A stretch of 64,000 nt of DNA from a virus, in IMG/VR virus record IMGVR_UViG_3300006923_000006, positions 1 to 64,000 of that record. One strand, given 5' to 3'. Made by a program: the position numbers and the translations under genes. Below, piece after piece: positions 54,607 to 63,031 of the stretch (position 1 is its first letter; each line of letters begins with the position of its first letter). A model generated the notes under the pieces. That model searched no databases. It had not been told where the DNA came from and worked only from the letters and a program-made list of their open reading frames with translations.

Positions 54607-55821
54607 ATGAAAGTTGAAGATGGGCTTAAACTAGATTTTTCCGATGTTCTAATCAAACCCCGTAGAACATTGGCATATAGTAGAAATTCAGTCAATCTTA
54701 ACAGAGATTTTTCCTTCATGTATTCACCTAAAAAATGGGAAGGTATCCCAATTTTTGCAGCAAACATGGATACAACTGGCACCTTTGCTATGGCTAAAGC
54801 GTTACAACAATATAAACTTGTAACATGTCTACATAAACAATATAGCTATGAACTAGTTTGTGAGTTTTTTCTAAATAATCAGCTAGATTATGACTATACT
54901 TGGGTAAGCACAGGAATTACCGACAAAGACCTAGAAAGACTAAAAAAAATACTACAACATTGTCCAAATGTTAATATTTGTGTTGATGTTGCTAATGGTT
55001 ACAATCAAGACTTTGTAGAAAAAATAGCTTATATTCGTTCGCTTTCTCCAGAAAGCATTATTATGGCAGGGAATGTTTGTACTGCTGAAATGGCACAAGA
55101 ATTAGTTATTGGTGGTAAAGCAGATATTGTTAAAGTTGGTATTGGTCCTGGTTCTGTATGTACCACCAGACTCGTTTCTGGTATTGGATATCCACAGTTG
55201 TCAGCAATTATGAATTGTGCAAACACCGTTCATGGTTTAAACAGTGGGCCTAAACGTATGGCTCTTATTTGTGCTGATGGAGGATGCGTTTATTCAGGCG
55301 ATATAGCGAAGGCTTTTGGAGGAGATGCTGATTTTTGTATGTTGGGTGGGATGTTTTCTGGTTGCGAAGAAAACGAAGGAGAATGGGAATATCATATTGA
55401 TAGAGAAGACAAATATGAGCGGTATAATCTATATGAGCATTCTGATAATTTTATAACAGCATTAGTAAAAAGTGGAGGTATAGTAAAATTTCCAAATAAA
55501 CAACATATGGATAGCCCGCATGTTTTGGTTCCAAAATATTCTAAACAAAAGAAAAGCTTAAAATTCCATGGTATGTCATCTTCTAAAGCACAAGGTGCTA
55601 ATTTAGCTAAACATCGTTCGTCGGAAGGAAAAGAGGTACATATTCCTTACAAGGGTATGGTTAGCGAAGTGTTAGATGGAGACAATGGTATTCTTGGCGG
55701 TTTACGTTCTGCTTGTAGTTATGTTGGCGTCAAAGAACTTAAAAACTTTGCAGATGCTGTTACATTTATTAGAGTAAATAATCAACATAATACGGTGTAT
55801 GGAACAGGATTGGAAAAATAA
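54607..55821 (+). CDS. guaC: GMP reductase (404 aa)
   Basis: LKLDFSDVLIKPRRT, GIPIFAANMDTTGTFAMA, VKVGIGPGSVCTTR (catalytic Cys loop) and DGGCVYSGDIAKAFGGDAD followed by FCMLGGMFSG are the motifs of GMP reductase, which returns GMP to IMP. No CBS domain, so GuaC rather than IMP dehydrogenase. At 404 residues it exceeds the usual ~347 by a ~50-residue insertion (about residues 275-325, before KKSLKFHGMSS). Serves purine supply. Confidence 0.92.
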   Translation: MKVEDGLKLDFSDVLIKPRRTLAYSRNSVNLNRDFSFMYSPKKWEGIPIFAANMDTTGTFAMAKALQQYKLVTCLHKQYSYELVCEFFLNNQLDYDYTWVSTGITDKDLERLKKILQHCPNVNICVDVANGYNQDFVEKIAYIRSLSPESIIMAGNVCTAEMAQELVIGGKADIVKVGIGPGSVCTTRLVSGIGYPQLSAIMNCANTVHGLNSGPKRMALICADGGCVYSGDIAKAFGGDADFCMLGGMFSGCEENEGEWEYHIDREDKYERYNLYEHSDNFITALVKSGGIVKFPNKQHMDSPHVLVPKYSKQKKSLKFHGMSSSKAQGANLAKHRSSEGKEVHIPYKGMVSEVLDGDNGILGGLRSACSYVGVKELKNFADAVTFIRVNNQHNTVYGTGLEK

Positions 55822-55847
55822 CACTACGTGATTATAAGGAAAAAATA

Positions 55848-56153
55848 ATGAAAATAAAAAACTGGCAACTACTAAACAGCCTTAGAAGTAAAGAATGTTT
55901 TCCTCAATGTAACGAATGGTCTTTGGCAGATTGGGGAAATGCTATGGCGGTCGAAACGGGCGAAGCCTGTAATATTATCAAAAAGATGTCGCGAGACAGT
56001 GTTGATTTAAAAGAAGAACTAGGAAAAGAACTTGCTGATATTGTTGCTTACGTTGCTTTACTGGCTAATGCTGCCAACATAGATTTAGAGAAAGCTATGA
56101 TTGATAAGTTTGACGAAGTGTCTATTAAGTTAGGCTCAAATTATAGAGCATAA
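55848..56153 (+). CDS. MazG-like nucleotide pyrophosphohydrolase (101 aa)
   Basis: MAVETGEACNIIKKMSRD and KEELGKELADIVAYVALLAN give the ExxE...ExxD helices of the all-alpha NTP pyrophosphatase family. Such phage enzymes clear (d)NTPs or lower (p)ppGpp. Next to guaC it fits purine handling. Confidence 0.82.
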   Translation: MKIKNWQLLNSLRSKECFPQCNEWSLADWGNAMAVETGEACNIIKKMSRDSVDLKEELGKELADIVAYVALLANAANIDLEKAMIDKFDEVSIKLGSNYRA

Positions 56154-56164
56154 AGGGCGGAAAA

Positions 56165-56458
56165 ATGAAAAAAGTATCTTTTCTAAAAACCCCTCACAAA
56201 AATTGGATTACTTCAACAAAAATTCCGCTATCTTGTTATTGGGTTGTAATTCCTCACGATGGAGACCAATTAGATGGTACTCCATACGAAATAGCTTATG
56301 TGTATTTTGATGGAAAATGGTCTGTAAGAAGAATTGGAATGTCTCAATATTTTTCAATTTATGATTTTACATTTGTCAAACCAATAGAAATATCAGAAAA
56401 CGAATACAATATTATAATTAAAGATTGTCAAGAAAAATTTGGGAACGAATCATGGTAG
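56165..56458 (+). CDS. Hypothetical protein (97 aa)
   Basis: ATG after AAGGGCGGAAAA. Beta-type (SCYWVVIPHDGDQLDGTP; EIAYVYFDGKWSVRRIG). No family. Confidence 0.55.
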   Translation: MKKVSFLKTPHKNWITSTKIPLSCYWVVIPHDGDQLDGTPYEIAYVYFDGKWSVRRIGMSQYFSIYDFTFVKPIEISENEYNIIIKDCQEKFGNESW

Positions 56459-56532
56459 AAGAAACATTACTAGAACTAACTAAGATAGAATTTGTAAATA
56501 GGTGTTGGAAAATTATAAAAGGAGAATATTAA
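56452..56532 (+). CDS. Small peptide (26 aa), possible coupling ORF
   Basis: ATG 56452 overlaps the previous gene's end, and TAATG shares bases with the next start. VEETLLELTKIEFVNRCWKI is a single amphipathic helix. The end of this ORF carries the AAAAGGAGAA ribosome-binding site of the next gene. Confidence 0.4.
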   Translation: MVEETLLELTKIEFVNRCWKIIKGEY

Positions 56533-57593
56533 TGAACAATCCCGTTAGGGTATTTGGACTTGGGAAAATGGGTATAGCTGTAGTCCATGCTTTGAAAAAA
56601 CTTGGCTATACCAATATCCATACATACGATATAACCACACTGATTGATAAAGAAACAGACGATATAACACAACACACCTGTGATGGCGGATTTAATTACT
56701 CAGAAGCTGTATCGAAAGACACCATAGGTGTTCTTTCGTGTATGCCTTACCATCAGAATTTACCTTTAGCTAAAGCGTGTATTGATAAAGGTGTACCATA
56801 CACTGATTTAGGCGGGCGAGTTGACGTATCTCAAGCTATTAATGATTATGCTAAAGAAAAAAATGCCACGGCAGTAACAGACCTTGGATTAGCACCAGGA
56901 TTGGTCAATCTGGAAGTTATGCACGAAGTACTTCAGGCAAAAACATTTGGAATGACTCCTACAGTTGCCAACATGTCGTGTGGCGGAATACCAGACACTA
57001 ATGTAGACAATATTCTAAATTATCAATGTACATGGTCTATGGACGGTTTAGTAAACGAATACGTAGATAACTGTCAAGCATTGATTGATGGGAACATTCA
57101 AGAAGTTATGAGTTTAACCAATGACTTTAGATTAGATTTTGATAAAATTCATTTTGAATCTTCTAGAACAAGTGGTGGAGCAGCACATACTCTTGAATGG
57201 ATGCAAAAACAAGGTGTGTTAAACAGCGAGTATCAAACAATTAGAAACCCAGGTCATTTTAATGTTGTTAGAACTATTTTGGGTGACAATAAAGATGCAG
57301 ACCTTTTGGAATCTATATTTCAGAAATGTGGTTACACAAGTAAAGACATGGTGGTTTGGTCATCAAACGTCTTCACTAAAGAAGGGTATAAAAAACTAAC
57401 ACTAAGTGGTATTCGTCATAACAGCGTTTTTACCGCTATGCAACAATGTACTGCTTTTCCTTTTGTTGCTGCTGCTGATGTCGTATTTAAATCTGGTAAT
57501 AATAGTCGTGGATATGATGTTATTCTTGATAATTATGATAAATTTCAATCCAATCTTAATGATATTGGTTTTAAACCACAGGCAGTCAAATGA
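56532..57593 (+). CDS. Saccharopine-dehydrogenase-family oxidoreductase (353 aa)
   Basis: VRVFGLGKMGIAVVHALKKL is the Rossmann GxGxxG loop, and MPYHQNLPLAKACIDKGVPY, TDLGG and VTDLGLAPGLVNLEV are motifs of the saccharopine dehydrogenase/carboxynorspermidine group, acting on amino acids or polyamine precursors. Start ATG 56532 chosen (AAAAGGAG upstream). Very unusual in a phage; the substrate is unknown. It overlaps the fructose-bisphosphatase gene by 4 bases. Confidence 0.85.
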   Translation: MNNPVRVFGLGKMGIAVVHALKKLGYTNIHTYDITTLIDKETDDITQHTCDGGFNYSEAVSKDTIGVLSCMPYHQNLPLAKACIDKGVPYTDLGGRVDVSQAINDYAKEKNATAVTDLGLAPGLVNLEVMHEVLQAKTFGMTPTVANMSCGGIPDTNVDNILNYQCTWSMDGLVNEYVDNCQALIDGNIQEVMSLTNDFRLDFDKIHFESSRTSGGAAHTLEWMQKQGVLNSEYQTIRNPGHFNVVRTILGDNKDADLLESIFQKCGYTSKDMVVWSSNVFTKEGYKKLTLSGIRHNSVFTAMQQCTAFPFVAAADVVFKSGNNSRGYDVILDNYDKFQSNLNDIGFKPQAVK

Positions 57594-58567
57594 AAAACAT
57601 ATCTTTAGATTTAGTCAGAGTTACGGAAGCTGGGGCAATTCACGCATCAAAATGGGTTGGTTCTGGAAATAAAGAACTAGCAGATAAAGATGCCTCACAA
57701 GCTATGCGTGATAGATTTAATCAAATGGATTTTTGTGGTTTAATTAAAATTGGCGAAGGTAAGAAAGATAAGTCGTTTGGTCTCTATGAAGGAGAAATAG
57801 TAGGGAAAGCAAGTTATACTGCGGATTTTATGACAGAAGCAACAAGAAAGCTTTACCGCCACTTACAAGGACATACGGTGTGTGATATTGCTATTGACCC
57901 TATTGAGGGGACTACTCCTACTGTGTACGGTGGACCAGAAGCTATGTCTGTGGTTGCAATAGCTAATAAAGACTCTATGTATACTACGGAAAACTATTAT
58001 ATGGACAAACTAGTTTGGGGTCCAACAACAAACAAGTTTAAAATTAAGCCATCTTTGCGGTATTCTATTAAGAAAAATATACAAATTCTCTCGGAAGCAC
58101 TTGACAAGCCTTACGATAGGGTTATTATATGTGTGCTAGACCGTGTGCGTAACTTAGACAGGATTGAAAAACTGCGGAAATTAGGCGTTAGACTCAAGCT
58201 TATTAAAGACTGTGATGTTTCTGGTGGTATTGCTGCGTGTTTGAATAGGTCTGGTGTAGATTGTTATATGGGTATTGGTGGTTCTCCAGAGGGTGTAATT
58301 ACGGCTGCTGCTGTTAAGGGTCTTGGTGGAGGCATGGAAATCCGCGACGTAACCAAAGATGGCGAACGTTGGTTTACAAAGACTGGTAGTATCGTAGCAT
58401 TAAACAAGCTGATTGATGGAGGATGTGCTTTTTCTGCAACTGGAATTACTACAGGTAGTATTTTGGATGGAGTGAAGATTATTAACGGCAAATATGTTAC
58501 CCATAGTATGTTTATGAGAAGTGAAAGTAAAACTGTACGTTGGTTAAGGACTGAACATGGAAACTAA
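57590..58567 (+). CDS. glpX: Class II fructose-1,6-bisphosphatase (325 aa)
   Basis: IGEGKKDKSFGLYEGE, CDIAIDPIEGTTPTVYGGPE, CVLDRVRNLDRIEKLRKLG, LIKDCDVSGGIAA, GIGGSPEGVITAAAVKGLGG and ATGITTGSILDGV match the GlpX motifs in order. The metal and phosphate ligands look intact. Length is near the bacterial 336. It makes fructose-6-phosphate, which could feed the pentose phosphate path and nucleotide synthesis, as carbon-redirecting genes do in cyanophages; inference. Confidence 0.93.
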   Translation: MKNISLDLVRVTEAGAIHASKWVGSGNKELADKDASQAMRDRFNQMDFCGLIKIGEGKKDKSFGLYEGEIVGKASYTADFMTEATRKLYRHLQGHTVCDIAIDPIEGTTPTVYGGPEAMSVVAIANKDSMYTTENYYMDKLVWGPTTNKFKIKPSLRYSIKKNIQILSEALDKPYDRVIICVLDRVRNLDRIEKLRKLGVRLKLIKDCDVSGGIAACLNRSGVDCYMGIGGSPEGVITAAAVKGLGGGMEIRDVTKDGERWFTKTGSIVALNKLIDGGCAFSATGITTGSILDGVKIINGKYVTHSMFMRSESKTVRWLRTEHGN

Positions 58568-58910
58568 AGATGAATTTATTATGCCTAAAAGGCAGGAAGT
58601 ACAAATAACAGAAGATAACACGCACAAAAAAGGTACTCGTTCTAATATAAGAGTTTGGACAGAAGATGGTGGTGATGTTTATGAATTAGATGGTTCTTTG
58701 TGTACGGAATTACATGAAGACAAACAGATAATGATTTATGGTTTGTTGGGTGAAAAACGAATTATGACAGTCACACCAGAACATGACGCGGAAGATAGTG
58801 GGATGTATGCGGTAATTCAACACTGGGAAAATTTGAATACTACAAGGAAAAATTACATTTGTACATATTTTATTGACAAAAGTATTTCTTTGAGGGCTGA
58901 TTTTTCATAA
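58557..58910 (+). CDS. Hypothetical protein (117 aa)
   Basis: ATG inside the end of glpX. Beta-rich acidic protein (TRSNIRVWTEDGGDVYELDG; IMIYGLLGEKRIMTVTPEHD). No family known. Confidence 0.55.
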   Translation: METKDEFIMPKRQEVQITEDNTHKKGTRSNIRVWTEDGGDVYELDGSLCTELHEDKQIMIYGLLGEKRIMTVTPEHDAEDSGMYAVIQHWENLNTTRKNYICTYFIDKSISLRADFS

Positions 58911-58988
58911 TTTTGTGTATAATAAAGAGGAACTATGAATACAAACAATAAATAATCAGCAGGGTATACCCCTGCTAGGGGGTGTGTC
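58911..58988 (+). promoter_or_regulatory. AT-rich promoter-like box and leader hairpin
   Basis: GTGTATAATAAAGAGG repeats the GTGTATAATA seen at 46614. A 6-codon mini-ORF (ATG AAT ACA AAC AAT AAA TAA) and the hairpin AGCAGGG-TATAC-CCCTGCT (58958-58976) follow, ending just before GGGGGTG, the ribosome-binding site of the gene at 58989. Confidence 0.5.
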
Positions 58989-59321
58989 ATGAGTGAATAT
59001 TTAGGTGATGTAACTGCAAAAATAGTTGTTCAAGCAGAAGGCAAAAACTACAAAATAGACCCAGTGACGGTATTATTGGTCGCCAGAGTAGTAGTTAACT
59101 TAGTAAAAGCTTTAAAAGCTTGCAATAAACACACAGGCTCAGCGGTCAAAACGACCAAAAATATAACTCGCAGAGAACGTAACATTATAAAACGCGAGTT
59201 AAAAAAAGAGTTTGGTTTTTGGGGTTATTGGAAAAACGGCAGAAAATACGTAGATTCCATCGTAAAAACCTCTTCAGAATGTAATGAAGAAGACATTGTA
59301 AAACTATATTCAGAGATTTAA
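58989..59321 (+). CDS. Hypothetical protein with membrane-like helix (110 aa)
   Basis: A hydrophobic stretch (PVTVLLVARVVVNLVKAL) and a basic rest (RRERNIIKRELKKEFGFWGY). Unknown; it precedes the secreted protease. Confidence 0.6.
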   Translation: MSEYLGDVTAKIVVQAEGKNYKIDPVTVLLVARVVVNLVKALKACNKHTGSAVKTTKNITRRERNIIKRELKKEFGFWGYWKNGRKYVDSIVKTSSECNEEDIVKLYSEI

Positions 59322-59333
59322 AAGGAGAATTGT

Positions 59334-60287
59334 ATGAGATTCAGGGTGGGATTTGTAGCAGTATTAGCACTAATGTTGACGACTTCTGTAGGTTTTGGTA
59401 ATGATGTTATTAAACACTTACAAGATGTTAGCGTTACAATCAAGTCAGAAGGAGCGTTTGGTGGCGGGCAAGGGTCTGGAGTTATTGTAACTCGCGATGT
59501 TGAAGTGAGCAAAGGAAAGACAGTAAAAGTCAACTTTGTGTGGACAGCAGCCCATGTTATTGATAATCTACGCACTGTTCGCAAAGTAGTAGACCCACAA
59601 ACCGGAGTAACAAAAAGCGTTATTGATTTCAAACCCGCACATATTGTCAAAGAATTAGTAGAAAATGGCAGACGAGTCGGTGAAGTCAAAATGGAAGCAG
59701 TTGTTATCAAGTATTCCCATTCGGAAGAAGGCGAAGACTTGGCTTTGCTTATGGTGAGAAAACGAGATTTTGTACAAGCAAATTCCAATTTTTTCCTTGA
59801 TACAGAAGAAGACTCTGAAAATCTACAAGCTATTGATTTGGGTACGGAATTGTATCATGTTGGTTCGCTATTAGGGCAGTTTGGTAGTAATTCATTGACT
59901 ACTGGTGTTATTTCACAGGTTGGACGAGTACTTGACCTATCGAGTGGTGAAGGTACTGTATTTGACCAAACAACGGTAACAGCTTTTCCTGGTAGTTCTG
60001 GTGGTGGTGTTTTCTTGAAAGACGGACGATATATTGGTATGTTGGTTCGTGGTGCTGGCGAGACGTTCAATCTTATTGTTCCAGTACGTAGAATGCATAC
60101 GTGGGCAAAAGAAAATAAAGTAGAATGGGCTATGAACAAATCAGTAAAAATACCTACGCTAAAAGAGTTGCGTAAAATTACTGTTGATGACAGTGTGTCT
60201 CAAGACACAGACAAAACAGAACGTTCAGAAGACTCAAAACAATATGACTTCTTGTTTAAATACACTCCGGTAGAAACGAAAGAATAG
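59334..60287 (+). CDS. Secreted trypsin-like serine protease (317 aa)
   Basis: Signal peptide (VGFVAVLALMLTTSVGFG) followed by a DegP-type protease domain: FVWTAAHVIDN (His), EGEDLALLMV (Asp), TVTAFPGSSGGGVFLKDG (Ser). A ~50-residue charged tail without PDZ domain. Second exported trypsin-like protease in the window, not closely similar to the one at 48384. Confidence 0.9.
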   Translation: MRFRVGFVAVLALMLTTSVGFGNDVIKHLQDVSVTIKSEGAFGGGQGSGVIVTRDVEVSKGKTVKVNFVWTAAHVIDNLRTVRKVVDPQTGVTKSVIDFKPAHIVKELVENGRRVGEVKMEAVVIKYSHSEEGEDLALLMVRKRDFVQANSNFFLDTEEDSENLQAIDLGTELYHVGSLLGQFGSNSLTTGVISQVGRVLDLSSGEGTVFDQTTVTAFPGSSGGGVFLKDGRYIGMLVRGAGETFNLIVPVRRMHTWAKENKVEWAMNKSVKIPTLKELRKITVDDSVSQDTDKTERSEDSKQYDFLFKYTPVETKE

Positions 60288-60299
60288 GAGGTACTAACA

Positions 60300-60737
60300 A
60301 TGGAGTCTGGCGACATCTTACTTAGTAGATGGATTGATGACTCTAATAATAGTACTCCTGGCTATTGGAATCATACGGCTCTATATGTTGGTAACGGCCA
60401 ACTTATAGAGTCCGTTTTTGGTAAAGGAGTAATTATTAGCGAGTTTGAGGAATGGAAACACAACGTTGGTAGATATTGTGTACTTCGACCAGAAAACTCA
60501 CACAAAATCAACAAAAATAAAACAATTTCCTTTGCAAAATCAAAAATAGGAGTAAAATATAGTATGTTTTCTTCTATCAGTCGTATTTGGAGAATGTTTG
60601 GGGTTAATTGCGTAAGTCTAGTCAGACAATCATACAACAGAGGAGGCTTAAAAGTTAAGTGGAAATATCCTGATTGTATACATGATGATACTAGACTTAA
60701 AATTGTAGAAATAACAACACTATCATTGGAAGAATAA
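60300..60737 (+). CDS. Permuted papain-fold (YiiX/NlpC-like) hydrolase (145 aa)
   Basis: ESGDILLSRWIDD, YWNHTALYVGNGQLIESVFG (His) and GVNCVSLVRQSYNRGG (Cys) are the permuted NlpC/P60 motifs. Smaller relative of the protein at 47758. ATG after AGGAGGTACTAAC. Confidence 0.8.
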   Translation: MESGDILLSRWIDDSNNSTPGYWNHTALYVGNGQLIESVFGKGVIISEFEEWKHNVGRYCVLRPENSHKINKNKTISFAKSKIGVKYSMFSSISRIWRMFGVNCVSLVRQSYNRGGLKVKWKYPDCIHDDTRLKIVEITTLSLEE

Positions 60738-60800
60738 GCCGAAAGACCCAGTGTAACGGCACCTGTCTTGAAAACAGACTTAGCTCTTAAAAGACTAGAA
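60738..60800 (+). tRNA. Partial tRNA-Ser(UGA)-like sequence
   Basis: GACCCAGTGTAACGGCACC resembles a D-arm and CTGT-CTTGAAA-ACAG an anticodon arm with UGA. A T-arm candidate (GGTTCGTATCC, about 60830) has a poor stem, and no acceptor partner for GCCGAAA is found. It may be a decayed or interrupted tRNA; the downstream gene starts inside the region where its 3' half should be. Confidence 0.35.
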
Positions 60801-60823
60801 ATAGAAGTAGAAAGACTACAAAA

Positions 60824-61168
60824 ATGGGACGGTTCGTATCCAACGACATTGTTTGGTGGCGACAATCTCATGGGTCAAAATCTACTGTTGAATGTTCCAG
60901 TGGAAAAAGGAAACGACAAACGAATTGGTTAAACTCTATTTTACAAGCGTTTAGACTTGAAAATAAAATACGTTCTGTTGAAAGAGACCGAAAAGCAGCA
61001 GAAAAGAAAGCAAAAAGAGACGATGCTATTCACAATACTCCTGTTATTAGAACGTATGACTATAAAAAAGGAACAGTAAAAGACCACCGTACAGGAAAAA
61101 TAGCAAGTTTAAAACAAGTTGTGCAAAAAGGTAGAATAGACCTTTTAAAAGACAAGGAAATCAAATGA
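60824..61168 (+). CDS. Hypothetical basic protein (114 aa)
   Basis: Strongly basic, Lys/Arg helix (KIRSVERDRKAAEKKAKRDD). ATG 60824 lacks a good ribosome-binding site and lies within the tRNA-like region, so the true start may be later. Unknown role. Confidence 0.5.
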   Translation: MGRFVSNDIVWWRQSHGSKSTVECSSGKRKRQTNWLNSILQAFRLENKIRSVERDRKAAEKKAKRDDAIHNTPVIRTYDYKKGTVKDHRTGKIASLKQVVQKGRIDLLKDKEIK

Positions 61169-62247
61169 GAGTTTTAATAGTTGGTGATTCCGTATTTGAA
61201 GGTAAAAAAGAACCTAATGTTGGTTTTTATCTTGAAAAAATTATGTTTAATGACCATATCTTAAATAGAGCGGTTGCAGGTAGTGACTTAGTTGAAATTA
61301 AAGAAAGACTAGTACAAGACATTACTGACCATAACCCAGACTATGTTGTTTTGCAGGGTGGTGTTAATGATATTGCTGAAAACGTTAATACACAAGACAT
61401 TACTCAAAGGTATCAAGATTTAATTAACGAAACACTTAATGCAGGAATACCAGCAAGTAAGATTATTGTTACCACTATTTCTCCTTGGTTAAGTCAAGAC
61501 GGAGAAGTTGATTACCTAACTACCGCTTCTGTTAATGATTGGATTAGACAACAATCTAGTCACCTACAATTAGAAACATATATGTTGTTGGAAGATGGAA
61601 ATGGTCAGTTACTTCCAGAATATTCTGTAGATGGCACACATATTAACGGAAATGGTGCTAAAGAGGTTGCTATAGAGATTCAAGATGTAATCAATTTTGA
61701 CAACGGAGATACTAATCATTATAAAAGATATGACCCTACAACTATAGTAACAGACGACTTTAACAGACAAGACGATTGGTTGGGTGATAAATGGTCAGAT
61801 ATTAGACATAATATTAAGCCAGTAAACGGAGTTGCTAAAAGTAGGTATGGTTCTGATATAAGTACCTCTATTTTGAATCAGCAGTTTTACGGCAACGTGT
61901 TTGTTTCGTGTTTGATTAAACCAAATGCTATAAGTAGTTTTGGTGCTATAGTTTTTACCGATGGTAATTGGCGTAATATTAACCAATTTTCATATTCAGG
62001 AAACGGCAACAAATTTGAAGTTGTAGAAATAAAAAACAATCGTGTTCGTAGACAAATAGAAAAAATTTACGATATGCAAGAAGACGAATACTTAATGTCT
62101 GTTAGGCTAGATGGTCATAATTATACATACTATATTAACGGACAGCAAATTGGTTCTTGTTTTATTACTACTCAGTTACCTTTTAAAATTGGAATAATGG
62201 CTGCAAGACTCTGTGAAATCAGAAATTTTGTAGCTGTTCAGGATTAA
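61165..62247 (+). CDS. SGNH/GDSL hydrolase with C-terminal LamG-like domain (360 aa)
   Basis: LIVGDSVFEG (block I Ser), VVLQGGVNDIAE (GxND) and SVDGTHINGNGAKEVA (DxxH) mark an SGNH esterase/deacetylase (residues 1-175). Residues ~190-360 are a beta-sandwich (VTDDFNRQDDWLGDKW ... YTYYINGQQIG) typical of concanavalin-like domains. Probably removes acyl groups from a host polysaccharide, perhaps as a particle protein. Overlaps the previous stop. Confidence 0.82.
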   Translation: MRVLIVGDSVFEGKKEPNVGFYLEKIMFNDHILNRAVAGSDLVEIKERLVQDITDHNPDYVVLQGGVNDIAENVNTQDITQRYQDLINETLNAGIPASKIIVTTISPWLSQDGEVDYLTTASVNDWIRQQSSHLQLETYMLLEDGNGQLLPEYSVDGTHINGNGAKEVAIEIQDVINFDNGDTNHYKRYDPTTIVTDDFNRQDDWLGDKWSDIRHNIKPVNGVAKSRYGSDISTSILNQQFYGNVFVSCLIKPNAISSFGAIVFTDGNWRNINQFSYSGNGNKFEVVEIKNNRVRRQIEKIYDMQEDEYLMSVRLDGHNYTYYINGQQIGSCFITTQLPFKIGIMAARLCEIRNFVAVQD

Positions 62248-62265
62248 ACAGGATAAATATCAAAC

Positions 62266-62667
62266 ATGGGTAAACACAACAAAACAATAGCTTTAGATTT
62301 AGATGCAACCATTGCTCAATATAATGGATTTAAGATTAACGGAAGATTTAATATTGGAGACCCAATTCCTGGTGCAAGAGAATTTGTAAAAACATTAAGG
62401 AAAAAATATAGTATTTTGATTTACACATGTCGTTGTAATGTGTCTAGCAGCCGGGATTCGCAACAACATTCAGACCCTGCTAAGTTTCTTCAGGAAATTG
62501 TTCAGGAATGGCTTGACAAACACGGAATTCCATACGATAATGTATACGTAGGACAAGGGAAACCACACGCGAATTATTTTATTGACGACCGTGGGGTGCG
62601 GTGTAATCACAAGGAAGACCCCAATGCCTACGAGAATATTTTGAACTTTATTTTAGGAGATAAGTAA
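62266..62667 (+). CDS. HAD-superfamily phosphatase (133 aa)
   Basis: TIALDLDATIAQY (motif I DxD), ILIYTCRCNVSS (motif II) and ANYFIDDRGVRCN (motif III DD) give a short HAD phosphatase of the BT4181 type with no cap. Second Asp of motif I is kept; the usual Gly after it is Ala. Substrate unknown. Confidence 0.8.
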   Translation: MGKHNKTIALDLDATIAQYNGFKINGRFNIGDPIPGAREFVKTLRKKYSILIYTCRCNVSSSRDSQQHSDPAKFLQEIVQEWLDKHGIPYDNVYVGQGKPHANYFIDDRGVRCNHKEDPNAYENILNFILGDK

Positions 62668-62771
62668 TGTGCTGTGGTCCTAAAATTCCGCAATTAATTG
62701 ACGTTGTTTTAATTCCATATTTCTTCTTGAAGTTCTGTTGTAAAGAATATTGGAATAAGGAAAGATACTGA
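62667..62771 (+). CDS. Small Cys-rich peptide (34 aa)
   Basis: ATG 62667 overlaps the preceding stop. CCGPKIPQLIDVVLIPYFFL and FCCKEYW combine a hydrophobic helix with two Cys pairs. Unknown. Confidence 0.4.
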   Translation: MCCGPKIPQLIDVVLIPYFFLKFCCKEYWNKERY

Positions 62772-62781
62772 TTAAAAATCA

Positions 62782-62852
62782 GGACCATGAGTGTGATAGA
62801 AGCACAATTCTCTTCTAAAGAATTAGAACTGGAGCGTAACCAGTATGGTCTA
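62782..62852 (+). tRNA. tRNA-Arg(UCU)
   Basis: GGACCAT/ATGGTCT acceptor (one G-U), GTG...CAC D-stem, ATTCT-CTTCTAA-AGAAT anticodon arm (anticodon UCU) and ACTGG-AGCGTAA-CCAGT T-arm, then discriminator A: 71 nt. The T-loop AGCGTAA is non-canonical. UCU reads AGA, a codon used heavily in this AT-rich genome. Confidence 0.85.
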
Positions 62853-62959
62853 CTAGAGAAGTTAGAGTCCTCGCCATAAAACGGTATATTGACTAAGTAC
62901 ACGTTAATATATTATTGTCACTAACAGTTATACTATCATCTTGTGATAAGGCGAGATAA
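62853..62959. other. Spacer between tRNA genes
   Basis: No gene seen. Contains CTCGCC...GGCGAG (about 62872-62877 and 62950-62955), a possible long-range stem flanking AT-rich sequence. Confidence 0.3.
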
Positions 62960-63028
62960 GCCAAGATATGCTGGTGCAAAAGCTGCTTTCATAAGGCAGT
63001 ACTGAGGGTTCGTTTCCCTCTCTTGGCT
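62960..63028 (+). tRNA. tRNA with CAU anticodon (Met/Ile type)
   Basis: GCCAAGA/TCTTGGC acceptor, CTGCT-TTCATAA-GGCAG anticodon arm (anticodon CAU), GAGGG-TTCGTTT-CCCTC T-arm, discriminator T: 69 nt. The D-arm is short (GCT...AGC). It could be elongator Met or a lysidine-modified Ile tRNA. The next gene starts 4 bases after its end. Confidence 0.75.
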
Positions 63029-63031
63029 CTT

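Noticed and set aside
57406-57672. 88-codon Leu-rich frame in the saccharopine-dehydrogenase gene
   Set aside because: Out-of-frame overlap with a well-conserved enzyme gene, with no start signal.
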